From NCBI GenBank assembly GCA_964598695.1, contig CAZRDB010000259.1:1-5424 (forward strand): a stretch of 5,424 nt of DNA, given 5' to 3'. Shown here piece by piece: positions 1 through 5,424 of this stretch. Below the pieces are notes generated by a model, which made no database searches, was not told the origin of the DNA, and worked only from the letters and a program-made list of their open reading frames with translations. The stretch's first letter is position 1. Every line of letters begins with the position of its first letter. The DNA comes from CAZRDB01 sp964598695 (GTDB taxonomy: Bacteria > Armatimonadota > Zipacnadia > UBA1398). The position numbers and the translations under genes were made by a program.

Positions 1-611
1 AGCCCCGACTCGACCCGGCCGTGCAGAGCCGCCGCGAGCACGCCCGGCAGCTCTGGGCCAACGGCGCGCCCGCCTCCTCGCAGGCGACCGCCAACCGAGC
101 CGTCGAGCGCGCCCGTGGGGTCCGCCAACAGGTCGCCGCGCAGGCCGCCCAGGGCAAGTCCGCGCCGTTCGAGATCACCGTCTCCGAGGACGAGGTCAAC
201 GCCCTGATCGCCTCCGACGATCGGGTGCGGAGCGCGCTGCGCGAGCAGGGCGTGCGGAGCGTGACCGTGCTGTTCGAGAACGGCCGAATGCTCCTCTCGG
301 GCCAAGTCGAGCGGGGGGGCTTCGGCTTCGATGTCGCCGCCGACGCCGTACCGGTGGTCCGGCCCGACGGCACGATCGACATCCGGCTCGAGAACGCGCG
401 GGCCGGCCGCTTCCCGGTTCCGCCGGCGATGGTCGATGAGGCCCGCTCGGCCCTCGCCGACGTGCTGGCGAAGCAAGACCCCGACCGCGGCCGCGTCGAG
501 AGTGTCGAACTCGTCCGCGGGATGCTCACCATCCGGGGCCGCGCCGAGGGCGAGATCCCCGACCTCGACGCCGGCGCGGCCGAACGGATGGGCGCCCCCA
601 AGGCCGGCTAG
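1..611 (+). CDS. YpmS/LmeA-like presumed membrane-anchored protein, 5' end cut by window
   Basis: The frame is open from the left edge (first full codon at 3) to TAG at 609-611, giving 202 visible residues. A GTG at 21 could start translation but has no ribosome binding site before it, so I think the true start lies upstream, possibly with a membrane anchor that is out of view. The first ~50 visible residues are Ala/Arg/Gln-rich and probably helical. From about nt 168 the pattern changes to ITVSEDEVNALIA, then alternating beta-strand segments (VTVLFENGRMLLSGQV), then VVRPDGTIDIRLENARAG followed by FPVPP. This order (LN-helix, ligand-groove strands, 'pdG' turn, 'G-x-FPVPP') resembles the DUF2140/YpmS and LmeA-like lipid-binding folds. 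The resemblance is by eye, and the biochemical role is unknown. The gene converges on the next one and overlaps its stop by 4 nt. No catalytic motif is seen. Confidence 0.7.
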   Translation, partial: PRLDPAVQSRREHARQLWANGAPASSQATANRAVERARGVRQQVAAQAAQGKSAPFEITVSEDEVNALIASDDRVRSALREQGVRSVTVLFENGRMLLSGQVERGGFGFDVAADAVPVVRPDGTIDIRLENARAGRFPVPPAMVDEARSALADVLAKQDPDRGRVESVELVRGMLTIRGRAEGEIPDLDAGAAERMGAPKAG

Positions 612-1531
612 GGCAGGCGGCCAAACGCCTGGAGCCGCCGCAGTGTCTCGAGGGCGAGCACGCCGACCCACTCTCGACGCGCCTCGACGAAGGCCTCCGG
701 GTACAGGCCGCCCCAGTCCCAGGGCGTGTCGATCGTGCCGGTGTCTCCCAGCCGCTCGATCTCCCAGTCGAGTTGGCGCTCCACGTCCTCCCGCAGCCGG
801 GCGAGGAGCGGCGCGGACGGCGCGCGGACCACATCGAGCGGCCGCAGGCAGTAGGTGGGCCACGTCGCGGGGTCGCGCTCGACGGTCGACATCGCCATCT
901 CCCCGAGCCGCGCCCACAGCTCGGCGCGCATCTCTGGCGGCAGGCCGGGGGATTCCGCCAGGCGCAGGTAGCACAGCAGCGCGTGCATCTCGAGGGTGTC
1001 CCCGAGCGCCCGGAAGCGCTCCATCGTCGAGCGGCTGACCCGGGCGAGCAGCTCCGGCGTGACGTGGGCGGAGTGCTCGAACAGATACCCGAGCACCTCG
1101 GGCCGTGGATTGTCCAGCTCGCCCTCGGTCACGGCCGGGCCCGACGGGTCGCGCTGCCACCACGGGGCGTGGGGGTGGTCGTTCACCGCCGGCGGCGCCG
1201 AGGGCCACGCGGTGGACTCCGCGTCGAGCGTGGCCACCAGGTACCCGACGGCCCCGCGCACGAGCGGATCCTCCGCACCGGCGCCGAGGAGCCGCAGCGT
1301 CTGCAGGGCCATCGTCGTCGCCATCGCCGACGAGTCCGGCAGCCGCAAGTCGGCCTCGAGCGCGCGACCGAAGCCGCCGTCCGCGTTGGCGAACGCGGCG
1401 AGCGCGCGGAGGGCTCCGTCGGCGGGAGCGCCCTCGAACCAGTGCCGGTACAGCTCCCGCTCCAGGGGGCGGGCCTCCTCCTGGAGCACGGCACGCAGCG
1501 CGTCCAGGGCGCCCTGGCTCAACCGTAGCAT
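608..1531 (-). CDS. Alpha-toroid protein with prenyltransferase/squalene-cyclase-like repeats (307 aa)
   Basis: I place the start at ATG 1529-1531 because AGAAGG (complement of 1539-1544) lies 7 nt before it. The frame stays open upstream to 1723, but that extension is Arg-rich and lacks this signal. The protein has no signal peptide or membrane segment, so it is probably cytoplasmic. Residues 45-80 hold a repeat-like unit (AAFANADGGFGRALEADLR, then an Ala/Leu helix). Residues 268-304 hold a second (DTPWDWGGLYPEAFVEAR, then a Leu/Arg helix). The DGGFG turn followed by paired helices is typical of the alpha/alpha-toroid fold of prenyltransferases and squalene-hopene cyclases. The cyclase acid motif DXDD is absent, and at ~307 residues the protein is about half a cyclase. 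I therefore do not call it a terpene cyclase. It resembles uncharacterised short toroid proteins seen mainly in Gram-positive bacteria and relatives. Substrate unknown. Confidence 0.82.
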   Translation of the reverse strand: MLRLSQGALDALRAVLQEEARPLERELYRHWFEGAPADGALRALAAFANADGGFGRALEADLRLPDSSAMATTMALQTLRLLGAGAEDPLVRGAVGYLVATLDAESTAWPSAPPAVNDHPHAPWWQRDPSGPAVTEGELDNPRPEVLGYLFEHSAHVTPELLARVSRSTMERFRALGDTLEMHALLCYLRLAESPGLPPEMRAELWARLGEMAMSTVERDPATWPTYCLRPLDVVRAPSAPLLARLREDVERQLDWEIERLGDTGTIDTPWDWGGLYPEAFVEARREWVGVLALETLRRLQAFGRLP

Positions 1532-1557
1532 CCGTACACCTTCTCTCGGGTTGAATG

Positions 1558-1571
1558 CGAACAGAAGTTCG
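1558..1571. promoter_or_regulatory. lexA box: Candidate LexA-type operator (CGAAC-N4-GTTCG palindrome)
   Basis: A perfect 5-bp inverted repeat, CGAAC (1558-1562) and GTTCG (1567-1571), is separated by AGAA. The core GAAC-N4-GTTC is the LexA (Cheo/SOS) box of Gram-positive bacteria. The spacer does not fully match the Bacillus consensus RNRY. It lies 26 nt upstream of the minus-strand toroid gene start (1531), where a repressor could overlap the promoter, and about 170 nt from the plus-strand gene. No lexA or other SOS gene is in view, so this is a sequence match only. Confidence 0.35.
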
Positions 1572-1683
1572 ATTTCCCCGGCGAGGCGGGGATCCCTCCC
1601 ACGGGGCCGCTCCCGATCTCGGATGCGCCGGAGGTATCGCCCCCGCAGTCGCGGAATCTCCGGGCGGCGCCGTACCAGGCAGT

Positions 1684-1705
1684 GGCGCGGGGTTCCCCCC
1701 GCGCC
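1684..1705 (+). promoter_or_regulatory. Strong 5'-leader hairpin upstream of the SLH-barrel gene
   Basis: GGCGCGGGG (1684-1692) pairs perfectly with CCCCGCGCC (1697-1705) across a TTCC tetraloop, a 9-bp stem of only G-C pairs. It ends 37 nt before the chosen ATG (1743), leaving the ribosome binding site free. No T-run follows, so it does not look like a terminator. A stabilising 5' hairpin in a long-lived outer-membrane protein mRNA is the simplest reading. An attenuator is possible. The transcription start is not known, so its place in the leader is inferred. Confidence 0.45.
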
Positions 1706-1731
1706 CTCGCGTTGTACGCGCACTACGACGT

Positions 1732-1736
1732 GGAGG
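1732..1736 (+). promoter_or_regulatory. Ribosome binding site that decides among three ATGs
   Basis: GGAGG at 1732-1736 directly abuts the first in-frame ATG (1737), too close to serve it. It lies 6 nt before the ATG at 1743 and 9 nt before the ATG at 1746. The start at 1743 fits best. 1746 would be nearly equivalent (one Met fewer). Confidence 0.75.
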
Positions 1737-1742
1737 ATGGAG

Positions 1743-3491
1743 ATGATGCGAGGACCGCTGTGGGCGACCCTGCCGCTGGCTCTGTTGCTGGCTGCCGCGG
1801 CAAGCGCCGATTGGGACGTGACGACGACAACAACCGCACGGGGACCGTTCGCGGATGTGCCCAGCTCGCACTGGGCCTACGACGCGGTGGCGGACCTGAA
1901 CGACGCCGGCGTGCTCATCGGCGATAAGGACGGCCTGTTCCACGGAGACCGCACCGTCACTCGGTACGAGTTCGCGGCCGCGCTCGACCGTGCGATGACG
2001 TGGGCGCTCGAGGACCTGGCAGCGAGGCTCCCCGCCTCCGGGGCGAAGCCCGGCGAGCCCGGTCCCGCGGGAGCGCCCGGGCCGGCCGGCGCGGCGGGAG
2101 CCGCAGGCCCTGCGGGCCCGGCGGGGGCCCCCGGCCCGGCCGGAGCCACGGGTGCGCAAGGCGATCCCGGCCCCAAGGGCGATCCGGGCGCGATGGGACC
2201 CGAGGGCAAAGCCGACCCGGCCAAGCTCGCGGCGCTCGTGAACGACCAGGTGAAGGGCAAGCGACTGGTCAGCGCCGAGCAGCTCGAGGCCGCGCTCACC
2301 AAGCTCGGCGAGGAGTTCCGGAGCGAGATCGGCGGGATCCAGCAGTCGGAGAAGGAACTGGCCGACCGGATCGCCTCCCTCGACGCGCGCGTCACGGCGC
2401 TCGAGAAGGCCCCGTCGGTCGTGACCGGCAGAGCTGTCGCCCATGACGGCTGGGTCGTCTCCGAGACCCGGATCGGCAACCCGCTCCGCGCGCTGCGGCC
2501 CTACGACAGCGTCATGGTCGTGCTCGGCTTCGCCAAGAAGATCAACTCGAAGACCCAGGTCGCCGTCGTGCTCCAGGCCAACCGCGCCGGCAACCGCTTC
2601 TTCACCGTGCCCGACGAGGCGTGGGTCAAGATCCAGGACACCCGCGTCTTCGGGACGCAGGTCGACCTCACGCTCGGCCGCCAGCACGTCGGTTACGGCG
2701 CCGCGTTCTTCACCGACCGCGTCGCCACCGACGGCGTCCGGCTGCAGGTCAAGGACACCAGCCTCGCGGAACTCGAGATGCTCATCGCCGGGGGCCGGGG
2801 CTTCCGGCCGCACGGCGTGATCCGCATCGGCGACGAACTCGACGATGACGGCGACCTCTACGGCGGGCTCACCTGGATCGTCCAGGACACCGCGGGCTAC
2901 GGCCCCCCCGGCCGCGGCGCCGCCACCGCGCGGTACATCTGGGACGACGCCGACAAGAAGATGATCGCGGCCGAGGTGCTGGCGCCGCTCGACAACATCG
3001 TGCCGCGCGCGACCGGCTGGTACGTGATGGCCGACATCGCGAAGACGCCCACCTGGGACCTCGTGGCCGGGCTCGCGAGCGCGCCGTACGCCTGCAATCC
3101 GGCAGCCGACTCCCTGACCGGCCTCACGCCCTATGTCGAGGCCTTCGGCGAGACCCAGGGCGCGTTCACCTCGGCTGCGGGCCTCGCGTACGCCCCGGGC
3201 TTCTGGTACAAGCGCATGGGCCTCAGCGCCGTCCCCGTCCCGATCGATCCGGGCGAGTCGGCGCAGTGGCTCCGGGCGAAGATCCACGACGGCTCCCGCG
3301 ACTGGCGCGTCCATCTCATCCGTGAGGGCGGCATCAACGGCCAGCGGCTGACCGGGATCGTCGGCACCGACATCTCGATCCACGGTGACCTCACCGTCGC
3401 GCTCGATGCCGGCTTCACCCAGTACGACGAGGGCGGGCGGGTCCTGCACCAGGCGGCGCTCATCCACGGCAAGGTCGGTGTGCGGTTCTAG
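1743..3491 (+). CDS. SLH-domain outer-membrane beta-barrel protein with collagen-like stalk (582 aa)
   Basis: Probable outer-membrane porin and wall tether. Residues 1-22 are a signal peptide (Leu/Ala core, ASA before Asp23), followed by a Thr run. Residues ~35-85 are one SLH domain: FADVPSSHWAYDAV, then DGLFHGDRTVTRYEFA, the canonical F-D-hW and T-R-x-E-x-A signature that binds cell-wall polymers. Residues 104-154 are 17 uninterrupted Gly-X-Y triplets. Residues ~174-223 are charged heptad-like sequence (EELAD/RIASLDARVTALEK style), a likely coiled coil. From ~226 to 582 are amphipathic strands including DLTLGRQHVGYGAAFFTDR, typical of SLH-porins, ending in the terminal Phe (GKVGVRF) expected for BAM-assembled barrels. 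Known relatives (OmpM, SlpA) are trimers with an SLH-coil-barrel order. The collagen segment is an addition. The gene is monocistronic, followed by a hairpin terminator. The function is firm as a class; the substrate of the pore is unknown. Confidence 0.9.
   Translation: MMRGPLWATLPLALLLAAAASADWDVTTTTTARGPFADVPSSHWAYDAVADLNDAGVLIGDKDGLFHGDRTVTRYEFAAALDRAMTWALEDLAARLPASGAKPGEPGPAGAPGPAGAAGAAGPAGPAGAPGPAGATGAQGDPGPKGDPGAMGPEGKADPAKLAALVNDQVKGKRLVSAEQLEAALTKLGEEFRSEIGGIQQSEKELADRIASLDARVTALEKAPSVVTGRAVAHDGWVVSETRIGNPLRALRPYDSVMVVLGFAKKINSKTQVAVVLQANRAGNRFFTVPDEAWVKIQDTRVFGTQVDLTLGRQHVGYGAAFFTDRVATDGVRLQVKDTSLAELEMLIAGGRGFRPHGVIRIGDELDDDGDLYGGLTWIVQDTAGYGPPGRGAATARYIWDDADKKMIAAEVLAPLDNIVPRATGWYVMADIAKTPTWDLVAGLASAPYACNPAADSLTGLTPYVEAFGETQGAFTSAAGLAYAPGFWYKRMGLSAVPVPIDPGESAQWLRAKIHDGSRDWRVHLIREGGINGQRLTGIVGTDISIHGDLTVALDAGFTQYDEGGRVLHQAALIHGKVGVRF
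2052..2204 (+). repeat. Collagen-like Gly-X-Y coding repeat, 17 triplets
   Basis: In-frame codons for residues 104-154 of the SLH-barrel protein give GEP, then mostly GPA/GAP/GAA units, then GAT-GAQ-GDP-GPK-GDP-GAM-GPE without a break. The N-terminal part is Ala/Pro-rich and the C-terminal part carries a K-G-D pairing of the kind that stabilises bacterial collagens lacking hydroxyproline. The DNA is a degenerate 9-bp GC-rich repeat, so copy-number change by slippage is possible. Any gain or loss in multiples of 9 bp keeps the frame. Confidence 0.92.
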
Positions 3492-3535
3492 CGCCGCGCG
3501 GGGGCGTTGCCCCGGACCGACACGAAGACCAAACA

Positions 3536-3566
3536 GGGGCCGGGAGAGGAGGACTCTCCCGGCCCC
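3536..3566. terminator. Bidirectional hairpin terminator between convergent genes
   Basis: GGGGCCGGGAGAG (3536-3548) pairs perfectly with CTCTCCCGGCCCC (3554-3566) around the loop GAGGA, a 13-bp stem. It lies in the 89-nt gap between the plus-strand TAG (3489-3491) and the minus-strand TAG (3581-3583). The T content after it is weak on both sides (TTCCCTGTA on plus, TGTTTGG on minus), as is common in GC-rich genomes. An outer ACAGGG (3533-3538) and CCCTGT (3569-3574) give an overlapping alternative pairing. A weaker GGGGC-GTT-GCCCC hairpin precedes it at 3501-3513. Confidence 0.8.
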
Positions 3567-3580
3567 TTCCCTGTACGGGG

Positions 3581-4207
3581 CTACAGAGCCTTCCCGACCT
3601 CGCGCGCCTGCTCGATCGCGGCCGCAAGCCGCGGGTCGGCCACGTCGGGGCCGTATAGCGTGCCCTCGACCACGACGGGCCGGATGTCCTCGAACCCGAT
3701 GAAGCCCAGGAGCTGGGTGAGGTGGGGGAGCTGGTGGTCGGCCCCGGCCGCGGGCGTCCCCGCGGGGTACTCGCCCCCGCGCGCGGCGACCACGGCGACA
3801 GGCTTGCCGGTCACGAGCCCCTGGTAGCCGGTCTCGGGAGAGAAGCTGAAGGTGTAGCCGGGCTGGAGCAGTACGTCGAGGTAGTGCTTGAGCTGGTAGG
3901 GCAGGCCGAAGTTCCACATCGGCGTCGAGAACACGTAGTGGTCGGCGGCCCGGAACTCCTCGATGACCTTCTCCACCGCGCGCCACGCCGCGCCTTGCTC
4001 GGGGGTGTGGGGCAGGCCGTGCAGGATCGCGTACTTTGCGTCGAGGGTGTGGCCGTCGAACGCGGGCAGAGCGGCCTCGTGGACCCGTACCGTGCGCACG
4101 GTCGCGCCCGCGTGCGTCTCGCGGTATGCCTCGATCAGCGCGTGGGCCGTGCGCGACGAGTAGGAGCGCTCCCCGCGCGGCGACGCCTCGATATGCAGAA
4201 GCTCCAT
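3581..4207 (-). CDS. azoR: FMN-dependent NADH-azoreductase family flavodoxin-fold enzyme (208 aa)
   Basis: Cytoplasmic quinone/azo reductase of the AzoR (AcpD) family. Members use FMN and NAD(P)H for two-electron reduction of quinones and azo dyes, protecting against thiol and quinone stress. The start is ATG 4205-4207, with GGAGGAGGT (complement of 4212-4220) 4 nt upstream. Residues 1-20 hold strand 1 and the FMN-phosphate loop (HIEASPRGERSYSSRTAHAL). Residues 95-113 hold TPMWNFGLPYQLKHYLDVL, matching the family's P-M-x-N-F flavin motif. Residues 117-148 hold GYTFSFSP, then GLVTGKPVAVVAARGGEYP, the second flavin segment. Residues 161-186 hold PHLTQLLGFIGF, then a VEGT/LYGPD end. The length matches the usual ~200 residues and no key segment is missing. 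The physiological substrate cannot be read from sequence. Adjacent genes are unrelated, so it probably forms its own unit. Confidence 0.93.
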   Translation of the reverse strand: MELLHIEASPRGERSYSSRTAHALIEAYRETHAGATVRTVRVHEAALPAFDGHTLDAKYAILHGLPHTPEQGAAWRAVEKVIEEFRAADHYVFSTPMWNFGLPYQLKHYLDVLLQPGYTFSFSPETGYQGLVTGKPVAVVAARGGEYPAGTPAAGADHQLPHLTQLLGFIGFEDIRPVVVEGTLYGPDVADPRLAAAIEQAREVGKAL

Positions 4208-4251
4208 GGCGACCTCCTCCGTTGCCGTGCACAGCGCCGTCCTCCATGCTC

Positions 4252-4267
4252 TTAGACGCATATAACA
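4252..4267 (-). promoter_or_regulatory. Weak extended -10 promoter candidate for azoR
   Basis: Read on the minus strand, TG-T-TATATG (complement of 4259-4267) matches the extended -10 form TG-N-TATAAT at 4 of 6 core bases. It sits in the only AT-rich island of this GC-rich intergenic region. The expected start point (~4252) would leave a leader of about 45 nt. No good -35 element is seen at 16-18 nt. Offered as the best candidate only. Confidence 0.3.
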
Positions 4268-4340
4268 ATACCTGGTTGCGGGAATGGGGCGAAGGGTTCA
4301 GTCCGGCCACCCCGCCGCTCCATGCGCTGGACGGCCCCCG

Positions 4341-4369
4341 TTGACCTACCCGCCCCGCGCCCCTAGACT
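4341..4369 (+). promoter_or_regulatory. Sigma-70-like promoter for the SGNH esterase gene
   Basis: TTGACC (4341-4346, 5 of 6 to TTGACA) and TAGACT (4364-4369, 4 of 6 to TATAAT) are separated by exactly 17 nt. The inferred start near 4376 gives a ~60-nt leader to the TTG start at 4436. The optimal spacing and position, in sequence with little A+T, make this the best promoter in the window. Confidence 0.6.
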
Positions 4370-4420
4370 TCCGGCGCGGCCGCGGAATGCGCGCGTCTCT
4401 CAGCGGCCCGACTGCCTCGA

Positions 4421-4428
4421 AGGGGGTG
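4421..4428 (+). promoter_or_regulatory. Ribosome binding site supporting a TTG start
   Basis: AGGGGGTG at 4421-4428 lies 7 nt before TTG 4436-4438. No ATG or GTG occurs in this frame near the signal-peptide coding start, so the purine-rich site is what supports TTG as initiator. Confidence 0.6.
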
Positions 4429-4435
4429 TGCGCCG

Positions 4436-5424
4436 TTGCGCGCGATCCCGCCCGTCATCGCTCTGGGAGTTGCCTGCGCCCTGGGGTGTCTCGGCTGTGC
4501 GGGGAACGGTGGGCCGTCCGACGGCCCCGCCGACGGCTCGCTCGCCGACGCCAACATCCGCACCATCGGGCGCTGGGAGACGGCCGACCCCTCCGCCTAC
4601 CGCGCCCACTGGTGCAACGGCTATCTCCGCGTCGGCTTCACGGGCTCCGCGATTCGAGCGCGTGTGGGCGGGCCCGCGCTCCTGCAGGTGAGCATCGACG
4701 GCGGCTGGGTCCGCGATCTCGTCACCGACTCGGCCGGTTCGGTCGATCTGCTGCCCGCTCCGCTCGCCCCCGGCCGCCATACGCTCTACCTCGCGGACAT
4801 CGGGCGGACGGAGGACTTCGCCCTCGAAAGCCTCGAGTTGGCCCCCGGCAGCCGCACCTTCCCCATCGCGCAGCGCCCGATCATCGAGTTCGTCGGGGAT
4901 TCGATCTCCGCGAGCACGCTGGCCTGCTACGCCTGGTGGGCCTCTGAGGCGCTCGGGTGCGACCACGTGCAGGTGGCCGACACCGGGTGGACGCTCCTCA
5001 GCGGCCTCTCCCCGGGGGCTGTCGGCGCCGAGGCCGGCTACGAGCGCGGCGCGATCCCCCGCCTGCGGCCCGAGGCCGCGGAGTGGGACTTCTCGTACCA
5101 GCCGGCGATCGTCGTGGTCAACCTGGGCACCAACGACTGGGTCGGCGTGCCCTCGCTCGATCCCGAGCGCTTCACGGCAGCCTACGCGGCGCTCCTCGCG
5201 ACGATCCGCGGGCACTACCCCGAAGCCGAGATCGTGGTCGTGCGGACCTTCGGCGGCTATGGCGTCGCCCCGACCCGGGCCGCCTACGAGCGCCGGCTCG
5301 CGGCCGGAGACCCGGCGCTCCATTACCTCGACACCGAGGGATGGCTCTCTCGCGCCGACTACGACTCGACGGGGTACCACCCCAACCAGCGCGGGACGGC
5401 ACGCCTCACGGCTCGCTTCGTCGA
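4436..5424 (+). CDS. CE2-type SGNH esterase, probable lipoprotein, 3' end cut by window
   Basis: The frame opens at TTG 4436 and runs off the right edge (329 residues seen). Residues 1-21 look like an export signal: one Arg, a hydrophobic core, then ALGCLGC, a near-lipobox with Cys18 or Cys21 as possible lipidation sites. A Gly/Asp-rich linker follows. Residues ~40-137 form a beta-sandwich (IRTIGRW, RVGFTGSAIRARVGG, VSIDGGW, LAPGRHTLYL), as in carbohydrate esterase family 2. The SGNH domain follows: IIEFVGDSIS with nucleophile Ser156, Gly184 (DTGWTL) as likely oxyanion residue, GTND with Asn233, and GYHPN with catalytic His315. CE2 enzymes deacetylate xylan and other acetylated glycans, and that is the likely role here, outside the cytoplasm. 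The usual Asp three residues before His is Thr312; Asp310 is nearby. The fold is firm; the substrate is inferred. Confidence 0.85.
   Translation, partial: MRAIPPVIALGVACALGCLGCAGNGGPSDGPADGSLADANIRTIGRWETADPSAYRAHWCNGYLRVGFTGSAIRARVGGPALLQVSIDGGWVRDLVTDSAGSVDLLPAPLAPGRHTLYLADIGRTEDFALESLELAPGSRTFPIAQRPIIEFVGDSISASTLACYAWWASEALGCDHVQVADTGWTLLSGLSPGAVGAEAGYERGAIPRLRPEAAEWDFSYQPAIVVVNLGTNDWVGVPSLDPERFTAAYAALLATIRGHYPEAEIVVVRTFGGYGVAPTRAAYERRLAAGDPALHYLDTEGWLSRADYDSTGYHPNQRGTARLTARFV

Noticed and set aside
331..1038. Plus-strand open frame of 235 codons
   Set aside because: It overlaps both flanking genes in another frame and its Arg/Pro/Ala composition is typical of shadow frames in GC-rich DNA.
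608..1531. Squalene-hopene or terpene cyclase assignment
   Set aside because: The DXDD motif is missing and the length is about half that of the enzymes. Only the toroid repeat character is supported.
1551..1580. TTGAAT as a -35 element for the SLH-barrel gene
   Set aside because: No -10-like hexamer occurs 16-18 nt downstream. I could not identify a convincing promoter for this gene.
996..1742. In-frame upstream extension of the SLH-barrel gene to GTG/ATG codons near 996
   Set aside because: It is antisense to the well-supported toroid gene, is Arg/Ser-rich low-quality sequence, and would bury the clear signal peptide and GGAGG site at 1732-1743.
2052..2204. Repeat array considered as CRISPR or tandem-repeat element
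   Set aside because: There are no constant repeats with unique spacers. The periodicity is the Gly-X-Y codon pattern within a gene.
1877..2479. Minus-strand 200-codon frame with Gly/Pro/Ala repeats
   Set aside because: It is the mirror of the collagen-like codons. Its Gly-Pro-Ala pattern arises because GGC/GCC and CCC/GGG codons read similarly on the opposite strand.
4400..5380. Minus-strand open frame of 326 codons opposite the esterase
   Set aside because: The plus strand carries all SGNH catalytic blocks. The opposite frame is Arg/Gly-rich with no domain and no ribosome binding site.

Overview
The window is very GC-rich (I estimate about 70%, by eye) and densely coding. It holds five protein genes, no RNA genes, no mobile elements and no CRISPR. 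The most diagnostic gene encodes a secreted protein with one S-layer homology (SLH) domain, a collagen-like Gly-X-Y stretch, a coiled coil and a C-terminal outer-membrane beta-barrel. SLH-barrel proteins are known from diderm bacteria that tie the outer membrane to the cell wall through SLH domains (Deinococcus-Thermus, Negativicutes, Cyanobacteria, Armatimonadota and relatives). With the high GC, I lean towards Armatimonadota or a Deinococcota-like lineage. That placement is inference.

Layout. (1) Positions 1-611, plus strand: 3' part of a gene for a YpmS/LmeA-like presumed membrane-anchored protein, cut by the left edge. (2) 608-1531, minus strand: a 307-residue cytoplasmic protein with prenyltransferase/squalene-cyclase-type alpha-toroid repeats. 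It converges on gene 1, and the two genes share one CTAG that supplies both stop codons. (3) 1532-1742: divergent intergenic region with a GAAC-N4-GTTC palindrome resembling a Gram-positive-type LexA box and a strong 9-bp hairpin in the presumed leader of the next gene. (4) 1743-3491, plus strand: the SLH-collagen-coil-barrel protein. (5) 3492-3580: convergent gap with a 13-bp GC-rich hairpin, probably a terminator serving both strands. (6) 3581-4207, minus strand: FMN-dependent NADH-azoreductase family protein (AzoR). (7) 4208-4435: divergent regulatory region with a good sigma-70-like promoter facing right and a weaker extended -10 candidate facing left. (8) 4436-5424, plus strand: a probable exported lipoprotein of the CE2 type (N-terminal beta-sandwich plus SGNH esterase), starting at TTG and cut by the right edge.

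Gene orientation alternates (+, -, +, -, +), so each gene is probably its own transcription unit and no pathway is evident. The strongest lead is the collagen-like segment in the periplasmic stalk of an outer-membrane tether. Because collagen helices, the stalks of known SLH-porins and porin barrels are all trimeric, this looks like a coherent architecture rather than a random insertion.
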